Shown here piece by piece: positions 33,444 through 41,660 of a stretch of 64,000 nucleotides of DNA. Positions within the stretch are counted from its first letter, which is position 1. Each line of letters begins with the position of its first letter. The position numbers and the translations under genes were made by a program. The DNA is from [Clostridium] symbiosum (lineage in GTDB: Bacteria > Bacillota > Clostridia > Lachnospirales > Lachnospiraceae). The notes beneath the pieces are model-generated. The model was not told the DNA's origin. It ran no database searches and saw only the letters and a list, made by a program, of their open reading frames with translations. The stretch covers positions 1,386,001-1,450,000 of the forward strand of contig CP143946.1 in the NCBI GenBank assembly GCA_036419695.1, read 5' to 3'.

Positions 33444-33740
33444 GTTGAGGGGCGAGGACGCCTCTGTAAGACGGCGGACGGGGGAGTGGGAGGTTGTGTA
33501 TGAGTCTTCAGTCCCGGTTTGTTGTTGTGGTGAGGGGGAATCCGGAGAAAGACTTTCCTGCGGGGACACGCTCCCGCTTGTGAAGCGCACAGCGGATGCT
33601 AGGCTCGAAAATACCTCGCCAAGCACCGGCGGGCTTCAAGGTCACCCTTCGGAAAGTCTTTCTCCTCCTTCCCCGGGCAGGTTGTCGACGGGACTGAAGA
33701 CTCAGGGAAAGTGATTGCCCGTCCGCCGGCTTCAGGGGCT
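33444..33740. repeat. Palindromic intergenic repeat, full copy with structured core (forward orientation)
   Basis: Starts GTTGAGG (33444). Perfect 15-bp inverted arms TGAGTCTTCAGTCCC (33501-33515) and GGGACTGAAGACTCA (33690-33704) enclose a second perfect 13-bp pair, AGAAAGACTTTCC (33546-33558) and GGAAAGTCTTTCT (33651-33663). The core between them (33559-33650) includes CTCGAAAATACCTCG. The core of the copy at 33996-34284 aligns well to this one when reverse-complemented. The left end (GGACGCCTCTGTAAGACGGC) is shared with 12287-12407. The short reading frames here contain no recognisable protein. Confidence 0.85.
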
Positions 33741-33977
33741 GATTGTCTCTTTCGTCAAGTGTGGGGGGGGGATTGTCGCGTCCACTACGAAGCGGTGGTA
33801 TTTAATCGGTTCGCTATCCTATTAATCACTGTTACGCGCGGCTAAAACCCGGGATTTCTATTATCTCATCCTGAGTGAAAGCGGGCTCTCTGACAACACA
33901 ATTCTCAGGTTTATAAAGAGAAGGTTCCTGGGCATCTGAATGCCTGTAGTGGCAGAGACAATACCCTCCCCCCTGAA
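33731..33977. repeat. Second palindromic segment between the two full repeat copies
   Basis: Ends TTCAGGGG...ATTGTCTCT (33731-33750) and AGAGACAAT...CCCCCTGAA (33954-33977) are inverted repeats with interruptions, enclosing about 200 bases of different sequence that shows no gene. A run of G at 33762-33771 faces a run of C at 33967-33972. It is a different repeat type or a very diverged relative, placed exactly between the two related copies. Confidence 0.55.
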
Positions 33978-33995
33978 GGAATAGAACAAATCAGC

Positions 33996-34284
33996 CACCG
34001 CAGGTCGGGCGGAATGGCGACAACCTGCGCGTCTTCAGTCCCGGGCGATAACCTTCCTGTGGGGAATCCGGGAGAAAAAGATTCCGCAGGGAACCTGGGA
34101 GTTCATCGGCACTTACCGAGGTTTTTTCGAGGTTAGTGTCCGTTATGTACTCCAAAGAGCGCAAGCGTTTCCCGGAGGAACTTTTTCTGCCGGATTCCCC
34201 ACCTGCGACAACCTGCAAACCGGGACTGAAGACTCATAGTCTTCCCCCACCATTCCGAACCCCGGCCGTCCCGGCGGCGTTCTC
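33996..34284. repeat. Palindromic intergenic repeat, full copy with core in opposite orientation
   Basis: Perfect inverted arms GTCTTCAGTCCCGG (34031-34044) and CCGGGACTGAAGAC (34220-34233) enclose a second pair, GTGGGGAATCCGG with GAGAAAAAG (34059-34080), facing CTTTTTCTGCCGGATTCCCC (34181-34200) with one mismatch. The core reverse-complemented reads ACCTCGAAAAAACCTCGGTA and aligns along its length with 33559-33650, with many two-base differences. The right end (CCCGGCCGTCCCGGCGGCGT) matches the right end of 12287-12407. Confidence 0.85.
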
Positions 34285-34326
34285 TTTCTCCAAATCCTCC
34301 CTAGTTAAAAAAATATCACAAACCCC

Positions 34327-34355
34327 TTGAAAAGAAGGATAAAATGCATTAGAAT
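34327..34355 (+). promoter_or_regulatory. Probable sigma-A promoter of pfkA
   Basis: TTGAAA (34327-34332), 17 bases, TAGAAT (34350-34355), about 60 bases before the pfkA start. Confidence 0.65.
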
Positions 34356-34416
34356 AAGATGAATTGAGGAAAAAACCAGATTTGCTGACAGAAATAGCGG
34401 GATGGAGGAATATGCT

Positions 34417-35391
34417 ATGACAAAAGAGGTAAAGACGATCGGTGTTTTAACCAGCGGTGGGGATGCGCCGGGAATGAATGCGTGTATCAGGTCGGTTGTG
34501 AGAACAGCTATCAACAAGGGAATGAAGGTAAAGGGCATTATGAGAGGTTATGCCGGACTGCTTCAGGAAGAGATTGTTGACATGGACGGTACAAGCGTAG
34601 CGGATACCATCGGACGCGGCGGCACGATTCTTTACACGGCACGATGTCCCGAGTTTACCACAGCCGAAGGACAGAAAAAGGGTGCTGAGATTTGCAAGAA
34701 ACATGGAATCGACGGCCTGGTGGTAATCGGCGGCGACGGTTCTTACCGCGGCGCGGGAAAGCTTTCCGCCCTGGGTGTGAATACGGTAGGCCTTCCGGGA
34801 ACCATCGATCTTGACATAGCCTGTACCGATTATACGATTGGTTTTGACACCGCAATTAACACGGCGATGGAAGCCATTGATAAAGTAAGGGATACATCCA
34901 CGTCACATGAGCGATGCAGTATTATTGAAGTTATGGGACGTCATGCCGGTTATATCGCCCTCTGGTGCGGTATTGCCAACGGTGCGGAGGACATTCTTCT
35001 TCCGGAGCGTTATGATGGCAATGAACAGGTTCTGATTAACAGAATCATAGAGAACAGGAAACGCGGCAAGAAACACCACATTATTATCAATGCGGAGGGA
35101 ATTGGCCATTCTGCTTCCATGGCAAGAAGAATTGAGGCTGCTACCGGGCTTGAGACGAGGGCCACAATCCTCGGATACATGCAGAGGGGCGGGGCGCCAA
35201 CCTGTAAGGACAGGGTTTATGCATCCATCATGGGCGCCAAGGCGGTGGAACTTCTGGCAGAGGGAAAGACAAACCGGGTTGTAGCTTACAAGCACGGCGA
35301 ATTTGTAGACTTTGATATTCAGGAAGCGCTGAATATGACGAAAGATATTCCGGAGGATCAGTACGAGATCAGCAAGCTCCTGGTGAGATAA
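34417..35391 (+). CDS. pfkA: ATP-dependent 6-phosphofructokinase
   Basis: 324 residues from the ATG at 34417, preceded by GGAGGAATATGCT; an ATG five codons earlier overlaps that site. The N-terminal GVLTSGGDAPGMNACIRSVV binds ATP and includes the Asp-Ala pair typical of ATP-dependent enzymes. GTIDLDIACTDYTIGFDTAINTAMEAIDKVRDTSTSHER near 122-165 forms the fructose 6-phosphate and catalytic region with the TIDxD motif, and MGRHAGYIAL is near 172. It catalyses the committed step of glycolysis. A weak hairpin without a U tract follows. Confidence 0.97.
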   Translation: MTKEVKTIGVLTSGGDAPGMNACIRSVVRTAINKGMKVKGIMRGYAGLLQEEIVDMDGTSVADTIGRGGTILYTARCPEFTTAEGQKKGAEICKKHGIDGLVVIGGDGSYRGAGKLSALGVNTVGLPGTIDLDIACTDYTIGFDTAINTAMEAIDKVRDTSTSHERCSIIEVMGRHAGYIALWCGIANGAEDILLPERYDGNEQVLINRIIENRKRGKKHHIIINAEGIGHSASMARRIEAATGLETRATILGYMQRGGAPTCKDRVYASIMGAKAVELLAEGKTNRVVAYKHGEFVDFDIQEALNMTKDIPEDQYEISKLLVR

Positions 35392-35520
35392 ATGGTACGG
35401 TTTTAACGATAAAAAGAAAGAAACGGTGAGGGAACGCTTTGCAGGCTTCTCACCGTCATCGACAAAGGCATGATGTCCGGAGGACAGAATGCCTTTTGAT
35501 GTGTAACGGAGGGCGGAAAA

Positions 35521-35904
35521 ATGGAACATACGGCAGGCCGGAACGCGGAGGAGAATATCGTTCTCTGTGGAGCCAACTCCTATGTGGAAAAATATTATTT
35601 TAATGAGCAGTTCGCAGGACTCCCGGAGGGAGTAAAAGAGGAACTGAGGATTATGTGCGTTCTTTTCACGGAAGATGTGGGAGGCACGATGATGCTTGAA
35701 TTCACCCCGGAAGGGACACTGGAATTCCGGGTGGAGGCCGAGGAGACGGATTACCTTTTTGATGAGATAGGCAGCGGCTTAAAAATCAGGCAGTACCAAA
35801 GAGAGAAAAGGGAGCTTTTGGAATCGCTGGAGCTTTACTATAAGGTCTTTGTCCTCGGAATGCCGGCGGACGGGCTGCTTGACGATACAGAGGAAACGGA
35901 TTAA
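35521..35904 (+). CDS. Conserved protein of unknown function (DUF6145-like)
   Basis: 127 residues. The N-terminal NIVLCGANSYVEKYYFNEQF and the following LPEGVKEELRIMCVLFTEDVGG resemble a small family I associate with Lachnospiraceae (DUF6145); the match is from memory. The middle is a beta-strand-rich segment (GTMMLEFTPEGTLEFRVEAE), then a helical tail. There are no membrane segments or catalytic motifs. It starts behind GGAGGG and precedes dusB by 37 bases, an arrangement that suggests one transcript, but no functional link to tRNA modification is shown. Confidence 0.72.
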   Translation: MEHTAGRNAEENIVLCGANSYVEKYYFNEQFAGLPEGVKEELRIMCVLFTEDVGGTMMLEFTPEGTLEFRVEAEETDYLFDEIGSGLKIRQYQREKRELLESLELYYKVFVLGMPADGLLDDTEETD

Positions 35905-35941
35905 ATGAAAACTTACGATTCACATAATAAAGGCAGGACAG

Positions 35942-36901
35942 ATGAAGTTAAAAATAGGAAATGTAGAGCTGGAGAATAATGTGACGCTGGCTCCGATGGC
36001 CGGTGTGACGGACCTTCCGTTCCGTCTGCTGTGCAAGGAGCAGGGATGCGGCCTGATGTGCACGGAGATGGTCAGCGCCAAAGCGCTTCTTTATAATAAT
36101 AGAAATACGAAGCCGATCCTTGAGATGAGGGAGGAAGAACGTCCGATTGCAGTCCAGCTGTTCGGTTCCGATCCCGGCATCATGAGCGATATGGCGCTGA
36201 GGCTGGAAGAGGGACCGTATGATATCATCGACGTCAATATGGGCTGCCCGGTCCCGAAGATTGTGAATAATGGAGAGGGTTCGGCTCTGATGAAGAATCC
36301 GAAGCTGGCGGAGGAGATACTCACGGCAATGGTAAAGAAACTGCACAAGCCCGTAACGGTCAAGTTCCGCAAGGGATTTAACGACGACTGCGTCAATGCG
36401 GTAGAATTTGCAAGGATGGCGGAGAGCTGCGGAGTGGCTGCGGTCGCCGTCCACGGCAGGACGAGGGAACAGTACTATTCCGGAAAAGCGGACTGGGACA
36501 TCATCCGGCAGGTCAAAGCGGCAGTGAAAATACCGGTAATTGGAAACGGGGATATTTTCACTCCTGAAGATGCCGGACGTATGATGGAAGGGACCGGCTG
36601 CGACGGAATCATGGTAGCCAGAGGAGCCAAGGGAAATCCATGGCTGTTCAGGCGCATTAACCACTATCTCGACACGGGAGAGCTTCTGCCGCCTCCGACT
36701 AAGGAGGAGCTGAAGGCCACAATCATCCGGCACGGAAAACTGCAGACGGGATACAAGGGTGAAGAGATTGCAATGCGGGAAATGCGTAAGCATGTGGCGT
36801 GGTATACGGCGGGTTATCCGAATTCGTCTTCGCTGAGAAATGATATTAACAAGGTCAGTACGATGGAGGAATTAATCGCCCTGATCGAAGAACGGATTTA
36901 A
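35942..36901 (+). CDS. dusB: tRNA-dihydrouridine synthase
   Basis: 319 residues. The FMN-dependent enzyme reduces uridines in the D-loop of tRNA. It shows the family start LAPMAGVTDLPFR near residue 17, CTEMVSAKAL near 40, VNMGCPVPKIVNNGEGSALM near 98 with the catalytic Cys, VHGRTREQYYSGKADW near 170, and VIGNGDIFTPEDA near 200. The C-terminal helical tRNA-binding part is present. The dusB symbol follows the usual naming of Firmicute homologues; the exact tRNA positions are not determinable here. Confidence 0.94.
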   Translation: MKLKIGNVELENNVTLAPMAGVTDLPFRLLCKEQGCGLMCTEMVSAKALLYNNRNTKPILEMREEERPIAVQLFGSDPGIMSDMALRLEEGPYDIIDVNMGCPVPKIVNNGEGSALMKNPKLAEEILTAMVKKLHKPVTVKFRKGFNDDCVNAVEFARMAESCGVAAVAVHGRTREQYYSGKADWDIIRQVKAAVKIPVIGNGDIFTPEDAGRMMEGTGCDGIMVARGAKGNPWLFRRINHYLDTGELLPPPTKEELKATIIRHGKLQTGYKGEEIAMREMRKHVAWYTAGYPNSSSLRNDINKVSTMEELIALIEERI

Positions 36902-36958
36902 AAGCGGAGAACAGTAACAAACCCCTTGTAAATAAACGGAAAACGCCGTTCCCGATTC

Positions 36959-36987
36959 TTGACAAGGGGGACTTTATCAGTTATAAT
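36959..36987 (+). promoter_or_regulatory. Perfect-consensus sigma-A promoter of greA-lysS
   Basis: TTGACA (36959-36964), 17 bases, TATAAT (36982-36987), about 60 bases before greA. Confidence 0.88.
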
Positions 36988-37047
36988 AATGCGATGCAAT
37001 ATTAGAACGATTTCGGAGACGAATTATCGGAAGGAAGGATAGTTGTC

Positions 37048-37530
37048 ATGGCAGAGAAGAAAAATATTTTAACGTATGCAGGTCTCAAGCAGTATGAGGA
37101 TGAACTGCAGGATCTGAAGGTGAATAAACGTAGAGAGATCGCCCAGAAAATCAAGGAAGCAAGAGAGCAGGGAGATTTATCCGAGAATGCAGAGTACGAC
37201 GCAGCGAAAGATGAGCAGAGAGACATCGAGGCCAGGATCGAGGCCCTTGAGAAACTTCTTAAGAATGCGGAAGTCGTTGTGGAAGATGAGATCGATCTTG
37301 ACAAGATCAGCGTTGGCTGTAAAGTAAAACTTCTGGATGTGGAAGAGGATGAGGAGATGGAGTTCAAGATCGTCGGTTCCACAGAGGCAAACAGCCTTCA
37401 GAACAAGATTTCCAACGAGTCTCCCGTAGGCCATGCACTGCTTGGTAAGAAACAGGGCGAGACGGTAAAGGTAGAAACACAGGCAGGAATGATTCACTAT
37501 AAAATCCTGGAAATCCAGAGAGTATCATAA
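37048..37530 (+). CDS. greA: Transcription elongation factor GreA
   Basis: 160 residues. GreA binds RNA polymerase in its secondary channel and stimulates cleavage of backtracked transcripts. The N-terminal coiled coil includes ILTYAGLKQYEDELQDLKVNKR and the tip residues ARAQGDLSENAEYDAAKDEQ-like motif (here REQGDLSENAEYDAAKDEQR, residues 41-60), which carries the acidic catalytic pair. The C-terminal FKBP-like domain holds SPVGHALLGKKQGE near 130. A perfect promoter precedes it and lysS follows after 27 bases, as in many Firmicutes. Confidence 0.97.
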   Translation: MAEKKNILTYAGLKQYEDELQDLKVNKRREIAQKIKEAREQGDLSENAEYDAAKDEQRDIEARIEALEKLLKNAEVVVEDEIDLDKISVGCKVKLLDVEEDEEMEFKIVGSTEANSLQNKISNESPVGHALLGKKQGETVKVETQAGMIHYKILEIQRVS

Positions 37531-37557
37531 TCTAAGTTCACAAAGGAGTGGAAGAAA

Positions 37558-39504
37558 TTGGCAGAGCAGAATCAGCAGAACCAGCAGAATAAGAAGGAAG
37601 AGCAGGATTTAAACCAGCTTCTTAAGGTGCGCCGCGATAAACTAGCGGAGCTTCAGGAGAGCGGCAGAGATCCGTTTCAGATTACGAAATTTGACGTTAC
37701 GGCACACAGTGCCGACGTGAAGGATCACTTTGAGGAGATGGAAGGCAAGGAGGTAACCCTGGCAGGACGCATGATGTCCAAACGTGTCATGGGTAAGGCA
37801 TCTTTCTGCAACATCCAGGACTTAAAGGGAAATGTTCAGTCTTACGTTGCCAGAGACAGTATCGGCGAAGAGTCCTATAAAGAATTCAAGAAGATGGATA
37901 TTGGTGACATCGTAGGAATCAGAGGCACGGTCTTTAAAACCAAGACAGGAGAGATTTCCATCCATGCGGAGGCCGTAACCCTTCTTTCCAAGAGCTTACA
38001 GATTCTGCCGGAGAAATTCCACGGCCTTACCAATACAGATATGCGTTACAGACAGCGTTATGTGGATTTGATCATGAACCCGGAGGTGCGAGATACCTTT
38101 GTAAAGCGTTCCCAGATTCTCAAGGAAGTCCGCAACTTCCTCGACGGCCGCGGTTTTATGGAAGTAGAGACACCGATGCTGGTTCCGAACGCAGGCGGCG
38201 CTGCCGCAAGACCTTTCACGACGCACTACAACGCACTGGACGAGGACGTGAAACTGCGTATCTCCCTGGAGCTGTATTTAAAGAGACTGATTGTAGGCGG
38301 TCTTGAGAGAGTATACGAGATTGGACGTGTATTCCGTAACGAGGGCGTGGATACGAGACACAACCCGGAATTCACCCTGATGGAGTTATACCAGGCATAT
38401 ACGGATTACTACGGAATGATGGAGCTCGTTGAGACCATGTTCCGCGAAGTGGCAAAGAAGGTTCTCGGCACAGCAAAGATCGTGTATGATGGTGTTGAGA
38501 TCGATCTGGAGAAGCCGTTTGAGAGAATTACAATGGTAGATGCCCTGAAGAAATATAAGGGAATCGACTTTACAACCATTAAGACGGATGAGGAAGCAAA
38601 GGCTCTGGCTGATCAGTACCATATCGAGTATGAGGCCAGACATAAGAAGGGCGATATCCTGAGTATGCTGTTTGAGGAGTTCGTAGAGGAACATCTGATA
38701 CAGCCTACCTTTATTCTGGATCACCCGATCGAGATTTCTCCTCTGACCAAGAAGAAACCGGAGAATCCGGAATATACGGAGCGTTTCGAGCTGTTTATCA
38801 CAAAGAGAGAGATGGCGAACGCATACTCCGAGTTAAATGATCCCCTGGATCAGATTGAACGTTTCAAGGCACAGGAAGCGCTGCTGGCCGCAGGCGACGA
38901 GGAAGCCAACTCCATGGATGACGACTTTGTCAACGCCCTGATGGTAGGTATGCCTCCGACAGGCGGCATTGGCATCGGTATGGACCGTTTTATCATGCTG
39001 CTTACTGATTCCTATGCAATCAGAGATGTTCTGCTCTTCCCGACGATGAAGACGCTGGGCGGCTCCGACACATCTGCAAAAGCAGAGAAGGCGGCACCGG
39101 CACAGGAGAGCAGGGTACAGGAAACCATTGATTTTTCAAAGGTTAAAATCGAACCGCTTTTTGAGGAAATGGTGGACTTTGAGACATTTGCAAAATCTGA
39201 CTACAGGGCTGTAAAGGTGAAAGATTGTACGGCAGTTCCCAAGAGCAAGAAGCTTTTAAAGTTCACTCTTGACGACGGTTCCGGCACAGACCGCACGATT
39301 TTAAGCGGAATTCATGAGTATTATGAGCCGGAAGAGCTGATTGGAAAGACGGCAATTGCAATCGTGAATCTGCCTCCGCGTCCTATGATGGGCATCGACT
39401 CCTGCGGAATGCTGATCTCAGCAGTTCATGAGGAGGATGGAAAAGAAGGTCTGAACCTTTTGATGGTGGATGACCGTATCCCGGCAGGTGCAAAACTGTA
39501 CTAA
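37558..39504 (+). CDS. lysS: Lysyl-tRNA synthetase (class II) with C-terminal tRNA-binding domain
   Basis: 648 residues from a TTG start behind AAAGGAG. The usual class II LysRS occupies about residues 1-505: OB fold (LAGRMMSKRVMGKASF near 75), motif 2 region YEIGRVFRNEG near 260, and motif 3 GIGIGMDRFIMLLTDS near 475. The remaining part, after a short linker rich in Ala/Glu/Lys, is an extra domain: IDFSKVKIEPLFEEMVDFET near 540, AVPKSKKLLKFTLDDG, and AIAIVNLPPRPMMGIDS near 605. This is the EMAP II / Trbp111-like tRNA-binding OB fold normally found at the C-terminus of MetRS. Standard LysS is about 500 residues, so this is a fusion. Confidence 0.95.
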   Translation: MAEQNQQNQQNKKEEQDLNQLLKVRRDKLAELQESGRDPFQITKFDVTAHSADVKDHFEEMEGKEVTLAGRMMSKRVMGKASFCNIQDLKGNVQSYVARDSIGEESYKEFKKMDIGDIVGIRGTVFKTKTGEISIHAEAVTLLSKSLQILPEKFHGLTNTDMRYRQRYVDLIMNPEVRDTFVKRSQILKEVRNFLDGRGFMEVETPMLVPNAGGAAARPFTTHYNALDEDVKLRISLELYLKRLIVGGLERVYEIGRVFRNEGVDTRHNPEFTLMELYQAYTDYYGMMELVETMFREVAKKVLGTAKIVYDGVEIDLEKPFERITMVDALKKYKGIDFTTIKTDEEAKALADQYHIEYEARHKKGDILSMLFEEFVEEHLIQPTFILDHPIEISPLTKKKPENPEYTERFELFITKREMANAYSELNDPLDQIERFKAQEALLAAGDEEANSMDDDFVNALMVGMPPTGGIGIGMDRFIMLLTDSYAIRDVLLFPTMKTLGGSDTSAKAEKAAPAQESRVQETIDFSKVKIEPLFEEMVDFETFAKSDYRAVKVKDCTAVPKSKKLLKFTLDDGSGTDRTILSGIHEYYEPEELIGKTAIAIVNLPPRPMMGIDSCGMLISAVHEEDGKEGLNLLMVDDRIPAGAKLY

Positions 39505-39584
39505 AATCTTCGGATTTTTATGTCTTATATCGGATAACGGACCGATATGGGGGATAAGAACGGCAAGTGAATAAAATTGACCCA

Positions 39585-39618
39585 GGACATTTCCCAACAA
39601 TAGGAAATGTCCTTTTTT
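39585..39618 (+). terminator. Intrinsic terminator of greA-lysS
   Basis: GGACATTTCC (39585-39594) pairs perfectly with GGAAATGTCC (39603-39612), followed by TTTTTT. Confidence 0.92.
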
Positions 39619-39662
39619 ACTTTCCTGTAAAGTGGCCCAATGAGATAAAAGTCTTCCAATGA

Positions 39663-39714
39663 TATAAAAGCCCTCCGGGCAGGATGCATGCCCGCGCCGG
39701 GCGTGCGTCGGAGG
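39663..39714 (-). terminator. Intrinsic terminator of the LysR-family gene
   Basis: On the minus strand CCTCCG (39714-39709) and CGGAGG (39677-39672) close a GC-rich stem with an inner GCACGCCCG/CGGGCATGC pair, followed by CTTTTAT. Confidence 0.65.
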
Positions 39715-39734
39715 CAAGGAATTATGGCGCTGTT

Positions 39735-40631
39735 TTATAACTTCGGCGTCTGCATCTCTTTCCTCAGCAGACGGATAAATAATTCCATTGCAGGAGTAAT
39801 CCATTTGTTTTTATGGTAGCTGCATACTGCGGTGATATTTTTGACGGAAGGTTCCAGAGGCAGTTCAATCAATTCCCCCTGCTCCAATTCTTTTTCGACC
39901 GAATAGCGCGGCAAAAATAAAACGCCTAAATTGCTGGCAACACTGCGTTTTGCAGCTTCGATGCTTTCGATTTCCATTTCACCTTCCAGGACGATATCGG
40001 ATTTTTCCAGGTACCCATTCAATATTTTGTGATAGATGCTGTTTTGATCCACAGTTACAAGGCAAATGGGTTTTCTTTGGCCTGTCCTTATAAAATCGCG
40101 CTCCTTTTCATCCAGAGCCGGGCTTGCGATGAGAGCCAGGGGATAGTCGGCCAGCGGTTCGGTGATGAGAGAAGAGCCGTAGCCCCCGACATCGTAATGG
40201 ACGCCGATATCAATACTGCCGTTTAGAAGCTGGTCCCGGATGATGTAGCAATTGGGAATCTGAAGGGATAATCTCACATTAGGGGCCTGTTCCCGAAAAG
40301 CTCTGATGACGGGCTGCATCTGATATACTAAAAGTGATTCCGGCATGGCAATCCGCAGCGCGCCTGTCAGTTCTTTACCGCTTTTTCCATAGCATTCCAT
40401 CTGCGCGATGGCTTCCAAAGCGGCGTTTATGTAAGGAAGCAGTTCTTTCCCCGCCTCGGTTAATTCCATCTTCCGGCCAATTTTATCAAATAGTTTGACG
40501 GATAATTCCTGCTCTATCATCTGCATCTGTAAGGTTACGGTAGACTGTGCATAATTTAACCGTTCGGCTGCCTTTTGAAAACTTCCTGTTTCGAGTATTG
40601 TCTTAAATGTTCTAAGGTATTTGAGATCCAT
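39735..40631 (-). CDS. LysR-family transcriptional regulator
   Basis: 298 residues from the ATG at 40631, about ten bases after GGAGGG; an earlier ATG would place the ribosome site inside the gene. The N-terminal winged helix-turn-helix reads MDLKYLRTFKTILETGSFQKAAERLNYAQSTVTLQMQMIEQEL. The effector-binding domain begins near residue 90 (GALRIAMPESLLVYQMQPVI). The inducer and target are unknown. It is followed upstream by an intergenic region with a 17-base tandem repeat and a decayed membrane-protein gene that may once have been its divergent target. Confidence 0.92.
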   Translation of the reverse strand: MDLKYLRTFKTILETGSFQKAAERLNYAQSTVTLQMQMIEQELSVKLFDKIGRKMELTEAGKELLPYINAALEAIAQMECYGKSGKELTGALRIAMPESLLVYQMQPVIRAFREQAPNVRLSLQIPNCYIIRDQLLNGSIDIGVHYDVGGYGSSLITEPLADYPLALIASPALDEKERDFIRTGQRKPICLVTVDQNSIYHKILNGYLEKSDIVLEGEMEIESIEAAKRSVASNLGVLFLPRYSVEKELEQGELIELPLEPSVKNITAVCSYHKNKWITPAMELFIRLLRKEMQTPKL

Positions 40632-40773
40632 GTGCCTGCATCCCTCCATAGTTTTACTATATTAGTTCAGTATTTATGAATTAAAAATTTTATTTTTCTG
40701 ATTAGACTGAATTATCTCTTTATGTTACTATAAAATAGCAAACAGCAGTTGTCAAGAAAGTGAAAGCGGAAAA

Positions 40774-40850
40774 GTATAACAAGTGAAGAAGTATAACAAG
40801 TGAATAAGCATATCAAGTAAAGAAACATACCAAGTGGAGATATATACCAG
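40774..40850. repeat. Degenerate 17-base tandem repeat, four units and a partial fifth
   Basis: Units start at 40774, 40791, 40808 and 40825: GTATAACAAGTGAAGAA, GTATAACAAGTGAATAA, GCATATCAAGTAAAGAA, ACATACCAAGTGGAGAT, then ATATACCAG. The first two differ at one base, and divergence increases rightward. It lies between the LysR gene and the membrane-protein remnant. Confidence 0.85.
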
Positions 40851-40994
40851 GCCGAAACCGGCTGGGGAGTCGATGCGTGGAACGGCGTATTTGCAGGACT
40901 GAAGCGGTCAACGGCACTTTCGATCGGCTCCTGGTACGCGGTCTCGGTGTCCAGAAAATGGACGCGGACGGCTATTTTCAGAGAGAATCTATAA
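40851..40994 (+). pseudogene. Remnant of a YczE/YitT-like membrane protein gene
   Basis: One frame ending at a TAA (40992-40994) reads AETGWGVDAWNGVFAGLKRS followed by TALSIGSWYAV. This resembles the segment GxGxWDxxxxGLxxxTGLSIGxW of YczE-type membrane proteins. There is no start codon with a ribosome site and the rest of the protein is absent; after SIGSWYAV the sequence loses its hydrophobic character. The tandem repeat abuts its left side. The assignment rests on a short match and is tentative. Confidence 0.4.
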
Positions 40995-41026
40995 AATTTT
41001 TATAATTAATAACGGAGGTAAGAGAA

Positions 41027-41533
41027 ATGGTGGGAATCAGAACCTATCAGGAAGAAGACCGGGATGAAGTGATTGCATTGGTGCTTCATTGCCAGAATGA
41101 TGGAACACGGCCGTTCGTATCGGTTGATGATCAGCCGGAGCTTCTTAATATAAGGGAAAAGTATATGAAAAATGGAGGCTGCTTCTGGGTAGCTGAGGAC
41201 AACGGGAAGATAGCAGGCAGCATTGGGCTGATGAACTTTGGCAATGGAATCGCCGTCCTGAAGAAATTCTTTACCTACGAGGAGTACAGAAGCGCGCCCT
41301 GCCATCTGGGACGCAGGCTGTATGAGAAGCTGCTCCGTTATGCCGAAGACACCGGAATCAAAGAGCTGTATCTGGATACACCGAAGAATACGGACCGGGC
41401 CCATCGTTTCTACGAGAGAGCCGGTTTCAATAAAGTCGGGATGGAACAGGTGCCGGTTCTCTATGATTACCCTTATGAAGACAGTGACTTCTTTTACCTG
41501 GATTTGGGGGCGGCGGATGAAACCGCCTGTTAA
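41027..41533 (+). CDS. GNAT-family N-acetyltransferase
   Basis: 168 residues behind CGGAGGTAAGAG. The fold is that of acetyl-CoA-dependent GNAT enzymes: IRTYQEEDRDEVIALVLHCQ at the N-terminus, GCFWVAEDNGKIAGSIGLM near 47, AVLKKFFTYEEYRSAPCHLGRRLYEKLLRYA near 72-102 (motif A, with a variant of the usual Q/RxxGxG/A loop), and LDTPKNTDRAHRFYERAGFNKVG near 115 (motif B, with the RAHRFYERAGF signature). The substrate is unknown. It is followed by about 125 bases without a clear terminator before the convergent yolD-like gene. Confidence 0.9.
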   Translation: MVGIRTYQEEDRDEVIALVLHCQNDGTRPFVSVDDQPELLNIREKYMKNGGCFWVAEDNGKIAGSIGLMNFGNGIAVLKKFFTYEEYRSAPCHLGRRLYEKLLRYAEDTGIKELYLDTPKNTDRAHRFYERAGFNKVGMEQVPVLYDYPYEDSDFFYLDLGAADETAC

Positions 41534-41660
41534 AAGCTGATAAGTGCCGCCCGGCAAGGGCCGGAGCATTTTACTTTTCCTGATAAGGCCGGTTTACCGG
41601 GCGGCTGCGGGCTTATCGGGCTTAACCTGGAGCAGGGTGGCTGCGGCCTGTTCAAATTGC

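Noticed and set aside
33445..33714. 89-codon plus-strand frame downstream of dnaE
   Set aside because: Lies entirely within the palindromic repeat; the frame is not kept in the other copies, so it is not a gene.
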